Positions 36,364-45,182 of a stretch of 64,000 nucleotides of DNA are shown here, piece by piece. Position numbers and translations under genes: made by a program. Positions within the stretch are counted from its first letter, which is position 1. Each line of letters opens with the position of its first letter. The notes beneath the pieces were generated by a model, which worked only from the letters and a program-made list of their open reading frames with translations, ran no database searches and had not been told where the DNA came from. The DNA comes from an uncultured Lachnospiraceae bacterium (GTDB lineage Bacteria > Bacillota > Clostridia > Lachnospirales > Lachnospiraceae): contig CAJUAO010000004.1 in the NCBI GenBank assembly GCA_910584685.1, positions 112,865 through 176,864 of the forward strand, in the 5' to 3' direction.

Positions 36364-36465
36364 TTAATCCTCTAAAAACTCATAATACTCCTCCTCGCTT
36401 GCAAATAATCTGTATGCTCCATCTACATATCCCATATATCCGTTTCCTACAAAATATCCTTTCAT
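36364..36465 (-). CDS. Conserved 33-residue peptide
   Basis: ATG at 36465 with AAAGGA upstream, TAA at 36364, a terminator directly after, and a TATACT -10 element at 36512-36517. This makes a complete tiny transcription unit. The peptide begins MKGYFVGNGYMGYVDG and ends in an acidic E-E-E-Y-Y-E-F-L-E-D tail. It has no membrane segment or signal peptide. I recall similar peptides of 33-38 residues, with G-Y-M-G-Y-V-x-G-x-Y and F-A-S-E, in many Lachnospiraceae genomes, where they are unannotated or hypothetical. Function unknown. Confidence 0.75.
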   Translation of the reverse strand: MKGYFVGNGYMGYVDGAYRLFASEEEYYEFLED

Positions 36466-36635
36466 AAGTATCATCCTTTCTATTAATTTATATTGCTTTT
36501 TCCTAAGCCTGAGTATACTATACAACAATCAGTGTCCATTAAAACGGATTTATTTGTTATATTTATACTGTTTTACATTAATTTATCCATAATATTTATT
36601 ATTTTTATATAAATTTATTTTTTTTTCAAAATAAT

Positions 36636-36664
36636 TTGCTTTTTTTAACTTTATGTGATAATCT
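36636..36664 (+). promoter_or_regulatory. Promoter for the DUF6465 gene
   Basis: TTGCTT, 17-base spacer, TAATCT on the plus strand, giving a leader of about 165 bases. That leader holds three small hairpins and a direct repeat TTTTACGCCAC at 36702 and 36758. Confidence 0.45.
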
Positions 36665-36835
36665 ATGAATCGGAAATAATAATACATATTATTTTGGCAT
36701 GTTTTACGCCACTTTGAATTCGCTTTCGCGAAGGATTTTAACTTTTAACCGGTGTGTTTTTTACGCCACACATGACTCGCATTAGCGGGACAATATTTTT
36801 ATTTATTTTTTGTTAAATTAATAGGAGATTTTATT

Positions 36836-37315
36836 ATGAACCCACGTCAGGCAAAGAAACAGGATAACAAGGTAACTACCAATACTACAGTTGATACAAA
36901 AGATATCAAAGCAGAGGCTGCCAAGGCTGATACAAAAGAGGCTGTTAAGGCTGAACCTGCTAAGACTGAAGATACAGTAAAAGAAACCGCTAAAAAAAGT
37001 TCTGAGAAAAAAACTGTAGCAAAAAAGGCTGTTGAAAAGAAAAATGAAGCCGTTGCCGAAATTAAAAAGGCTGTTGAAAAAACTACTGCAAAGAAAGCTG
37101 TTAAAAAGGAAGCCGTTGCTCCTCAAATAGTTGTTCAGTATGATGGCAGTGAAGCTACAGTTGAAGCAATCGTAGAAAAGATTACCGCTGAATATGTTTC
37201 AGAGGGACACAGAGCATCGTCTATTAAGGATTTAAGGGTTTACCTTAAGCCTGAGGATGGTCTTGCCTATTATGTAATCAATGAAAAGGTTGCCGGCAGC
37301 GTAAGCCTTTTCTAA
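36836..37315 (+). CDS. DUF6465 family protein with Lys/Ala-rich N-terminus
   Basis: 159 residues; AGGAGAT lies upstream of the ATG. The first 95 residues are low complexity, built from Lys, Ala, Glu and Thr (repeated K-K-A-V-E-K), likely disordered or helical and nucleic-acid-friendly. The last 60 form the compact domain I-V-V-Q-Y-D-G-S-E to A-G-S-V-S-L-F, which matches DUF6465 as seen in Lachnospiraceae. That domain includes L-K-P-E-D-G-L-A-Y-Y-V-I-N. The gene is on the plus strand against its neighbours, with its own promoter and terminator. Role unknown; the basic tail recalls histone-like proteins, which is only a resemblance. Confidence 0.85.
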   Translation: MNPRQAKKQDNKVTTNTTVDTKDIKAEAAKADTKEAVKAEPAKTEDTVKETAKKSSEKKTVAKKAVEKKNEAVAEIKKAVEKTTAKKAVKKEAVAPQIVVQYDGSEATVEAIVEKITAEYVSEGHRASSIKDLRVYLKPEDGLAYYVINEKVAGSVSLF

Positions 37316-37351
37316 AGTAAGTTATAAAGTTATAACTGTTTAAAAGAAATA

Positions 37352-37399
37352 AGTGTTGTTTCAAACTAAAATATTAGTTATGAAACAACACTCTTTTTT
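37352..37399. terminator. Bidirectional terminator between DUF6465 and VWA genes
   Basis: Perfect 12-bp arms AGTGTTGTTTCA/TGAAACAACACT, with TCTTTTTT after it on the plus strand. On the minus strand it lies about 20 bases after the VWA gene's stop and could serve it too. Confidence 0.9.
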
Positions 37400-37419
37400 A
37401 CTGCTACCATAAATTTTCT

Positions 37420-40400
37420 TTATTCTCTGTTTTTCTTTTTTCTGTAAAATACCATTATAACAACAGTAAAAAATGACATAAGCATAATCGCCTTTAAAAA
37501 TGATGAATTTGACAAGTCGCCCGTTGCTACTCCCAATGGATTTCTATTATCCAACGACTCATTATCCTCATATTTATTGTAAAACTCAGCCTTTTCTACC
37601 CGCTCCTTTTCACCTCTGCTATAGTTAAGTTCTGCTGTCAGTCTTCCATCCTGTTTCCTGACATATATCTGTACAAGGTAATATTCTCTGTCATAAGTAA
37701 CTCCCCTAACTTCATTTTCCTGCTCCCTAAGGATATATATGTATGTTCCTTCCTTATCGAAGCTAAGCTTATCAAACCGGAAACTTCCGTCAGCCTCATT
37801 TGTTGTTTGCTGTATACTATTACCTGTATCATCAAGAAGTTCAAAGACAAACTCTCCTTTTTTAAGCTCTCTTCCTGACAAATGCTTAACGCCGTCAATG
37901 ACAACCTGTGCCGTAGTTTCTGCCGGCATATTCTTTTCAGATGTATAGGTTACCGCCACATGTCCAAGTCTTGCATTAAGATTTATATGACTTCCGTTAT
38001 CTCCGGCTACCTCAGGACTCTGTATTCCCAGATAAAAGGTCAGGAAGCTGTTATTGTCTCCATATACGGAATCTGCCCTATACATGCTTTCCTTTCCCTC
38101 TGCTTTGTATTTTTCCGAAAAATGTCCGTTTCCATCCAAAATATCCCGCCTTGAAATTCCACCAAATTCAAGGGGCGTCACATTGTCTGCCCATATTCTG
38201 TACTCTCCTATAGGCAATTCGGTAAACGGCTCAGAATAAATACTTATATATCCGTCCCCGTCTGCCTCAGGCAAAAGGCTAAGAAGCTTATCTACCGTAT
38301 ATCTGAAAGGAAGCTTAAGCTTCATTGTACTTTCCTCACCATTATAGGTACGAATTACGGTAAAGGTTTCCTCCATATCAAGCGTACCCTTATTCTTCTG
38401 CGCCATATAAAGCAAATCCGACAATAATACTTTTGCCTCCGCAACCAGCTCGCCACTCACAATATCCGTTTGATGTACGCCAAAGGCTGAAATCACCTTC
38501 TGCATATCCCCTGCCCAATAATGCGGCTTACTGTATTCCATATTAGAAATCAATTTATTGTTTTCTGTCATTTCAGCTTTTCTTGCGTCCTCAGGCCATG
38601 GCTCATATGTAATTGTAAGACGGTAATACCTGCTGTTGGTATCCTTCGTTACAAAAGCCTCATATACGGGGTTTTCTGTCTTTGGAATCAGACTGCCTAA
38701 ACCATTATCCTCACATTCCTGCCACATATATATAAGTGTGCCTATCCTGTCATTTTTATGCTCTGCTCCTGTCTGATTCGTTCCCGCAATATCGGGAAGA
38801 TACATATAAGGAATTTCAACCGGCCTTCCTCCTGCCAGAGCTGATTTTATCTCCTCATATTCCTCCTGACCTGACACGTGGTTTAAATACCGCTCTAAAT
38901 ACTCGTAATAAGTATTATTGTCTGTCTTTTCCCCTAATATATCCATCAAGTCCTCAGGTGAAATCATTTCTCCCTTATAAACAGTATTAAGTTCATTCCC
39001 CGCTGCAAGCCTTAAAAGCTCCACGTTTGCCGCAGTCTGAGGAAAATTCTTTGATGGAAATTCTTCGTTTCCCTCAGGACACTTGTGACTAAAAACCTTG
39101 TTCATATTTTCTCTGTTGCCGTTTGTGAGAATTGCATTTCCGCCTAAAAAGTCATCCTTTGCCCTGACTGTAATTTTTGTTTCCCATACATCCAGCCTTT
39201 TAGCATCTAATCCACAGGAAGGAATTGTCTGCTCCTTCCATTGCAGATAATACATTTCCTTTATGCTGTCGTAATACAGCATAGCTGCTTGTGCACCTGT
39301 GCCGACGCTGTCTGTATCTGCCGTAAGCGTAACCTTACAGCCCTCGGTATCGCTTACAAAGAAATTATTCTCTCCAATTACAATATTTCCACCTTTATTC
39401 AGCTTAATAACAGTACCGTCTGCAGCCACCAGATTAAACCTTGGGTCAATATAGTCCTGCACGGTATAATTTGAAAGATTGCCTACAAGATTATTCAATA
39501 TTTTAGTTGTAAAGATATTGGTCAATTCCTCTACATTATCGGCATGAAAAACATATTCAGGCTTTGACGCCAGCTTTTCAAGAAACTCCCTTGAATCCTC
39601 AATTCCGTTTCCTGCGCTTTGCAGCATAACACAATAAATTGTGTAACCCTCGTCCCTTAATGCCTGTGCAAGCTTAACCGCCTTATCCTTTCCATTCTCC
39701 TTATTACTTCCTGTTGTATCCTTGCCGTCTGTAAATATAATTAAATGCTTGGATGCTACGCCATTTTCTCCTCCGTCTCTTTCCTTAAGGTTGGAAACAT
39801 AAGATTGCAGTCCGGTCCACGTTGCAGTGCCTCCTGTAAGTACATAGTTATACTGATTAACGCCATTACCGCTCTCATCACTTCCGTCGGCAGTCCTTTT
39901 CCCTCTTCTAAGCCCCAGAATACCTGTGCTTTCCATTGTATTTTTTGTCCAATCCAAAAGCACAAGCGTTTTAAGATTTTCATCTGTTGCGTCTGCGTCA
40001 CCTTCAACTATTAAATCCTGTGTTCCAAAGCGTACTGCCGAAACCTGACTGTCAGGAGAAACCTCATTCAAATGTGTAACAAAAGAACCAAGGGCATACT
40101 GCAGCGCTTCTGTCTTTATTCTCTGAAGGTCTGACTTTTTATATACATATGAGCAGTAGGAATTGTTAGTCCTCCATGTTTCCTTATCTAAATTCAGCGT
40201 ACCGTCTTCTTCATTTTTATCCTTTGACTTTCTAACCTGTGACTTTCCTCCGTTAAAGAAGCAGCGGAGATAGCCCTCACTGTCAATATAAAAAATTATA
40301 GAGCCATTCCAATCGGATTCTTTTTCAATAGCGGAATCATCACCATCATTTCCATGAAAATCAGGGTTTCCTGTGTATATATAGCCCTGTGTATTTCCAC

Positions 40401-42318
40401 CTTCCGGCTGCTTTGTTCCTTTAGGAACCTCGTCAATCCTGTTAAATATTACCTCATCCTTTGGGATGCCGCGATAGGATTTTGATGTAAGAAGCTGCTT
40501 ATTCGTAATCTGGCTCCAACTGCTGCCGGAGCTGACACAGTACCAGCCTTCACCGCTTCCGTCTGTTCTTGCATTTTTCAGCTCAGCCATGGTTTTATCC
40601 TTATCTGACGGACTTGTTGCCGCAAACGCAGATTCCTCCGACGGATTCCACATTACAGAATATAATTCATTTACTTCTTTTTCTGTCAATGCGTCATTAT
40701 AAATATATAATTCATCTACAAGGTATTTTTTATCATTATCTTGGCTTTCCCAGTTATTTCCGCCATAGTCAGCTTCCCATGCGCTTCCCCCGATTACGAT
40801 AACAGGGGTTGCGGCTCCGCTAAGAACTCCGCTGTCTACGGTTCCTGCGCCTTTTTTCTCGCCATTAATATAAAAAGTTACATCTGTATGCAGACCGTCA
40901 TTTCTGTCCTGAAACACATATGTACATACGTTCCAGCCGCTTTTTGACAAATTTTCTTTCGCCGTACTGCCTAAGGCATTGTTTCCATAATACTCAATGG
41001 TCGAAATTCCTTTTCCGCTTACTACTTCTGTTCTTTTCTCCTCTGTATCGGCATAAATGGCATACCATGCTTGAGCAGCCGTCTGGTCAGAATTGCCAAG
41101 CCACATTACCGGCTTCTCATTTTCTCCGTTAACGCCAAAGGAAATCGTAAATGAATCTGTAGCCGGCACGCCGGTGTCAAGGACAACCGCCCTGATTTCA
41201 TCCTTGTAAGGCTTTGCCAAATCCAACCCCTTTCCCACTAAAGCATTCTTATCTGAAATTGATGGATTATTATTACTTACTACTATATTTCCTGAAACCG
41301 GGTTTTTTCTGTTTACAGTTTTAGCCTTATTTATCTTGTCAACCTGATTTATCTGATTCCCTGACTGATTAAAAGAATAATAGCTTATCAGCTTCTCTCT
41401 TGCAGGCAATGGCACACGAATATCCTTAACGGCTTCCCCATTCCAATAACCAATAGGCACATATTCCTTTGTTCCCTCGCTTGGGTCATAAACATAAAAA
41501 ACATAGTCGCTGTATCCAAGCTTTGAGTTGTCTGTATACAGAGGGTTTAATATATCATTCACATCCCTTTGGGGAATATATTTAAGCTTTCCGTATTTGT
41601 TTATCTGTTCCTCTGTCATTTTTACAGGCTCCAAATCATTTGACGTAAAAGCCATGCTGCCTGACGCGTCAAGGACCATGCCCACATTAGCCTGATTGTT
41701 TCCCACGTACCACGTCTCCAGTGTTAAATCAAAGGTTCTTCCGTCATCACTGCCTTCCGCCACGGCTATGGTTTTATCGGTATGCAGCCCCATAACAGAG
41801 GTATTATAAACCTTTCCCTTATCTCCTATCTCCGTTTCCTTTGCTCCAAGACTGGCTCCCTGCTTCTCCTGAAGGGTATCCTTATAAAATATATGCACCT
41901 TTGCCAAATGAATATCCGGCTTATAGGAAATCTCCAAGGATGATTTATTTGGCTCATTATCATCCCTGTTTCTTTTTACGGCCTCATGTCCTGCCGCTGT
42001 GGCAAAGCCTGTAAAGGTTTCATTGTCCTTTGGCTTAACGCTCAGCTTTACGCAGGCTGTATTTTTATCATCACCTGAACTTACATCCGCTACCTTTCCA
42101 TTTACCTTTAAGCTTCCGTCCTCATGCAGATATCCTTCTATATCCTCGCTTGAGCCGTCGGCGTGCCAGTGCCTGACAATAAAGTGCATCCCCTCTGTAT
42201 TATTTTTTGACGAATTGTCCGATGCCGTAATGGTACCGCTCATGCTTTGAAGTAACAAACAAAATAATATGACAACCGCCAGATACCTTCTGAGCCATTT
42301 CTTATGAATGTCCTTCAT
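37420..42318 (-). CDS. Giant surface protein: split VWA domain with LamG insert and pilin-linker domain
   Basis: 1632 residues from the ATG at 42318 (AGGAGG 7 bases upstream; an ATG two codons earlier is too close). Positions here count from that earlier ATG. Signal peptide at about 10-34. A VWA domain opens with D-A-S-G-S at 219-223 (MIDAS), but the fold is broken by about 500 residues that include a LamG/concanavalin-like domain (about 305-560, ending V-D-E-L-Y-I-Y-N-D-A). VWA resumes near 735 with G-G-T-A-T-W-T-G and F-T-D-G-K-D. Near the C-terminus (about 1490-1595) is a Spy0128-like pilin isopeptide linker domain. The end is G-V-A-T-G-D, a hydrophobic helix and R-K-K-K, resembling a non-canonical sortase signal. 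Probably an adhesin. Confidence 0.88.
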   Translation of the reverse strand: MKDIHKKWLRRYLAVVILFCLLLQSMSGTITASDNSSKNNTEGMHFIVRHWHADGSSEDIEGYLHEDGSLKVNGKVADVSSGDDKNTACVKLSVKPKDNETFTGFATAAGHEAVKRNRDDNEPNKSSLEISYKPDIHLAKVHIFYKDTLQEKQGASLGAKETEIGDKGKVYNTSVMGLHTDKTIAVAEGSDDGRTFDLTLETWYVGNNQANVGMVLDASGSMAFTSNDLEPVKMTEEQINKYGKLKYIPQRDVNDILNPLYTDNSKLGYSDYVFYVYDPSEGTKEYVPIGYWNGEAVKDIRVPLPAREKLISYYSFNQSGNQINQVDKINKAKTVNRKNPVSGNIVVSNNNPSISDKNALVGKGLDLAKPYKDEIRAVVLDTGVPATDSFTISFGVNGENEKPVMWLGNSDQTAAQAWYAIYADTEEKRTEVVSGKGISTIEYYGNNALGSTAKENLSKSGWNVCTYVFQDRNDGLHTDVTFYINGEKKGAGTVDSGVLSGAATPVIVIGGSAWEADYGGNNWESQDNDKKYLVDELYIYNDALTEKEVNELYSVMWNPSEESAFAATSPSDKDKTMAELKNARTDGSGEGWYCVSSGSSWSQITNKQLLTSKSYRGIPKDEVIFNRIDEVPKGTKQPEGGNTQGYIYTGNPDFHGNDGDDSAIEKESDWNGSIIFYIDSEGYLRCFFNGGKSQVRKSKDKNEEDGTLNLDKETWRTNNSYCSYVYKKSDLQRIKTEALQYALGSFVTHLNEVSPDSQVSAVRFGTQDLIVEGDADATDENLKTLVLLDWTKNTMESTGILGLRRGKRTADGSDESGNGVNQYNYVLTGGTATWTGLQSYVSNLKERDGGENGVASKHLIIFTDGKDTTGSNKENGKDKAVKLAQALRDEGYTIYCVMLQSAGNGIEDSREFLEKLASKPEYVFHADNVEELTNIFTTKILNNLVGNLSNYTVQDYIDPRFNLVAADGTVIKLNKGGNIVIGENNFFVSDTEGCKVTLTADTDSVGTGAQAAMLYYDSIKEMYYLQWKEQTIPSCGLDAKRLDVWETKITVRAKDDFLGGNAILTNGNRENMNKVFSHKCPEGNEEFPSKNFPQTAANVELLRLAAGNELNTVYKGEMISPEDLMDILGEKTDNNTYYEYLERYLNHVSGQEEYEEIKSALAGGRPVEIPYMYLPDIAGTNQTGAEHKNDRIGTLIYMWQECEDNGLGSLIPKTENPVYEAFVTKDTNSRYYRLTITYEPWPEDARKAEMTENNKLISNMEYSKPHYWAGDMQKVISAFGVHQTDIVSGELVAEAKVLLSDLLYMAQKNKGTLDMEETFTVIRTYNGEESTMKLKLPFRYTVDKLLSLLPEADGDGYISIYSEPFTELPIGEYRIWADNVTPLEFGGISRRDILDGNGHFSEKYKAEGKESMYRADSVYGDNNSFLTFYLGIQSPEVAGDNGSHINLNARLGHVAVTYTSEKNMPAETTAQVVIDGVKHLSGRELKKGEFVFELLDDTGNSIQQTTNEADGSFRFDKLSFDKEGTYIYILREQENEVRGVTYDREYYLVQIYVRKQDGRLTAELNYSRGEKERVEKAEFYNKYEDNESLDNRNPLGVATGDLSNSSFLKAIMLMSFFTVVIMVFYRKKKNRE

Positions 42319-42341
42319 CTCCATACCTCCTTTGTAATAAT

Positions 42342-44705
42342 TTAATATATTTTTGTAATTTCTATATTACTGTAGAAAAACTTCAATATATCGCTGTATT
42401 CCACTCCGTTATTTCCCATAGTATTTGCGCCGTTCTGGCTTAAGCCTACTCCGTGGCCATAGCCTCCGCCTATAATATTGTATCCGCTTATAACTCCTTC
42501 TGAAATAACTGCATCAAATACAACATATGCGCTTGGCAGCATACCCATGGTGCTGTTTACAGAGCCGTCATTTTTTATTATCTCGCTTGATACAGGATGA
42601 AAAAGCTTTCTTATGTAGCTTTCAGTTACTACCTTTACGGTAGCCTCCGTACCATATATTACAACATAATCCAGCACTCCTCCTGTTCCTCTGCTGCCTA
42701 TGGCAATACGCTTTACCTGACCTGCCGAGGATATTGGCTGTGAATGAAACTCTCCGTCCTCTCCCATTGTAAGCACCTTATCAGGCCCTGACGAATATAA
42801 GCTGCCCAATACCTCATTAACAGTCTGTGTCATATCATTAAGCGTCATGCTTAGGTTCCATCTGTACCATGAATATGAGCTGTCGTAGGTGTCAAAATTA
42901 CTTCTTATAAATGTGTCAAAATTAGATTCATCTGTCAGGTCAATGTCTGCTCCGTCCCCTGATAAAATATGCCCTTTAATATACGGCACGCCGCTCCCTC
43001 CCCACACGGTAGCATCTGCAGAGCTTCCGCAGGAGGTTGAAAAAAACCATGCGTTAACTATATCCTCTCCGCACATCATTATTTCTCCGTATGTGCTGTC
43101 TACTGCATTTGTTGTAGTCTGCTTTTCCTCTGAATTATTGTATACCTGAAAAGATGTGCTGTCATCAACATGGGCTCCGAGGCTGCTTAAGCTGTTATTT
43201 AAAAGCTGCCTGTAAGCATAGCTTCTTGCACATACAGCCTGGGACTTAAGCGCCTCCGTACTGTAGGTGTAAGGCATTTCACTTGGAACAACTGCGTATA
43301 AATACTCCTCTATGGGAAGCTCATTTACAATAATAAGCCTTCCGTTTACTGCGGATACATCCAAAGTTCCTCTGTATGACGGCGTACCGTAAGCCCTCTC
43401 TATTGACGAAACAGTTATTTTTCCGTTTACGTTTTGTGAGGATATTTTCATTCTTCCGCTTGAAAGATATGTACTGTTTACGTCAAGCTCTACTACCGTT
43501 CCCCCGTCTGCAAGCTTACTCTCGCTTCCGTATTCGATAACAAAAGGAGTGTCTGAGGTTATTACCACCCTGTCATGATACATATCCGTATATCCGGTAT
43601 TTCTGAGTAGAACACGTATATTCTTTGCATTTACATCCCTGTCTATGGCTATGGCTGAAATTTTATCCTCGTCATTTAATATAAATTTCTGTATATCATA
43701 GCCTACAAGAACATCACTGATTTTCTTCATCTCCATGCTTCCGTAGGTCTTATAAACCCTTACATTTTCATCAAGGGCATATTTCCCCTTGCCCTCAAGC
43801 TCTATTTCACTGTTACCTGACGTAAGAACCTTTCCTGATATGGATTTGCTTTTTACCCTTAAATCCTCCACCTTTTTATTTTCAAGTATAAGGTCGGCTG
43901 CAACTCCACTGTATACCATATCTCTGTCCCCGGTTTCAAACTCCCTTACCGCCCCCTCTATATATGCCTTTATTCTTCCGTTTTCAACTGAAATAATCCA
44001 TACATTGTGATACGTTACATCCTTAGATACCTGCCCTCTTATGCATAACAGCTCATTGTCCTTCACCAGTACCGATACCTCTCTGTCAATATAATAATCT
44101 ATAGACAGACCTGTAAACAAATATTCCCCGCCTGTAGTTACAGTATGCCATGTATCCATTGTAGGGACATTTGCTACCGTACCGACTATACATATATTTT
44201 TTTCTGTTATTTTCCCTTCAGTATCAAGAAGCGCCGCAAGCTTTCCATATATTTCGTTCCATTCTTTAGTCACTATGGGATTTGATACCTTATTGTTTTT
44301 TACATATGACCAAAGCTCCTTGTCTGCCACCCCGATATTTGTAAGAAGTCTGTCTAAATCTCCATATGTAAACGCCGCCAATGCGCTGTTCTCCGTAGGC
44401 TTTATATCCTTTGTAAGATATAATGTATCCTTGTACATGGCATTCATATATGGCACATACCATTCGTCAGAAGTTCCGTTAAAATAATCCTCCATCTCCC
44501 TGCATTCATCCGTTGAATAATAAATTAATGCAACAGCTCTTGCCACCTGACCTGCCGTAACCACGTTTTTATCCGGATTTGCGTCCTTATCTCCGTTATT
44601 TATCCTGTATATAACAAGACATATTACTAATGCTATACATATAAGTATAAGTATAACATTTCTTTTGGTTATAAAGCCTTCCCTGCCCATATGTACGTCT
44701 CCCAT
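42342..44705 (-). CDS. SpoIID/LytB-domain protein with long N-terminal extension
   Basis: 787 residues. One N-terminal membrane helix (about 17-34) anchors it outside. Residues about 40-430 are not SpoIID-like and contain beta-rich repeats. From about 440 the SpoIID domain begins: E-E-Y-L-Y-A-V-V-P-S-E-M-P with the catalytic Glu at 476, A-V-C-A-R-S-Y-A-Y, S-T-S-C-G near 560, and G-Y-G-H-G-V-G-L-S-Q-N-G-A near 760. SpoIID-family enzymes are lytic transglycosylases acting on denuded glycan. SpoIID itself is about 340 residues, so this is a different member, probably a vegetative or sporulation wall enzyme. It has its own promoter at 44733-44761. Confidence 0.88.
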   Translation of the reverse strand: MGDVHMGREGFITKRNVILILICIALVICLVIYRINNGDKDANPDKNVVTAGQVARAVALIYYSTDECREMEDYFNGTSDEWYVPYMNAMYKDTLYLTKDIKPTENSALAAFTYGDLDRLLTNIGVADKELWSYVKNNKVSNPIVTKEWNEIYGKLAALLDTEGKITEKNICIVGTVANVPTMDTWHTVTTGGEYLFTGLSIDYYIDREVSVLVKDNELLCIRGQVSKDVTYHNVWIISVENGRIKAYIEGAVREFETGDRDMVYSGVAADLILENKKVEDLRVKSKSISGKVLTSGNSEIELEGKGKYALDENVRVYKTYGSMEMKKISDVLVGYDIQKFILNDEDKISAIAIDRDVNAKNIRVLLRNTGYTDMYHDRVVITSDTPFVIEYGSESKLADGGTVVELDVNSTYLSSGRMKISSQNVNGKITVSSIERAYGTPSYRGTLDVSAVNGRLIIVNELPIEEYLYAVVPSEMPYTYSTEALKSQAVCARSYAYRQLLNNSLSSLGAHVDDSTSFQVYNNSEEKQTTTNAVDSTYGEIMMCGEDIVNAWFFSTSCGSSADATVWGGSGVPYIKGHILSGDGADIDLTDESNFDTFIRSNFDTYDSSYSWYRWNLSMTLNDMTQTVNEVLGSLYSSGPDKVLTMGEDGEFHSQPISSAGQVKRIAIGSRGTGGVLDYVVIYGTEATVKVVTESYIRKLFHPVSSEIIKNDGSVNSTMGMLPSAYVVFDAVISEGVISGYNIIGGGYGHGVGLSQNGANTMGNNGVEYSDILKFFYSNIEITKIY

Positions 44706-44732
44706 GCTTACCTCTTAATGCTGATTTTTATT

Positions 44733-44761
44733 ATTATACCTGACTAAAAAAGTGCAGTTAA
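44733..44761 (-). promoter_or_regulatory. Promoter of the SpoIID-domain gene
   Basis: Minus strand TTAACT, 17-base spacer, TATAAT, placed just after the 6S RNA terminator. Confidence 0.6.
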
Positions 44762-44777
44762 TTTCTTATAAAGATAA

Positions 44778-45008
44778 AAAGGTGCCACCTTTAAGCGACA
44801 CCTTAATTATCATATGTACCCCAAAATGCCGGTTCCTGTATTTTGAGTCCTAGCTGACGCCAGGTGGGCAACCGCATCTGATATTCTGCCTTCCACTTAT
44901 AGAGGCCTGACATCCTACCAGAGATATAGGAATCCCTTTTACACAAATGTAGGTTCAAAATATTCAGGAGTTGTCGAACATTTCAGGAAATACGTTCCTG
45001 CTTTTTAT
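44778..45008 (-). ncRNA. ssrS: 6S RNA (candidate)
   Basis: A non-coding transcription unit with a strong promoter (45015-45043) and an intrinsic terminator (44779-44804). The 5' part reads TCCTGAAATGTTCGACAAC then TTTTGAACC, and the 3' part has TTGCCCACCTGGCG and GACTCAAAATACAGGA. These fit the closing stem and conserved patches of Firmicutes 6S RNA, which folds into a long hairpin with a central bubble that traps sigma-A RNA polymerase. The length to the terminator (about 200 bases) also fits. I base this on motif resemblance and gene layout; a covariance-model search was not possible. Confidence 0.7.
44779..44804 (-). terminator. Terminator of the 6S RNA
   Basis: Minus strand arms AAGGTGTC/GGCACCTT (one G-T pair) followed by TTTTT. 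Confidence 0.8.
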
Positions 45009-45014
45009 GCCTTT

Positions 45015-45043
45015 AGTATACCCCATTATGTCATTTTTATCAA
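45015..45043 (-). promoter_or_regulatory. Promoter of the 6S RNA
   Basis: Minus strand TTGATA, 17-base spacer, TATACT; near consensus, with no open reading frame behind it. The stretch 45044-45182 shows nothing else apart from AT-rich sequence. Confidence 0.8.
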
Positions 45044-45182
45044 GTACTTACTTATTCAATTTTTGAAAATTTTTCTAAAAAATTTATTAAGCTTTGTATT
45101 TAACCTTATATTTGTTACCTGCATTTTTTTATAAAGCCATATCTAATTATATAAATATTTTTGTTTTTTATGACAGGTCTTT

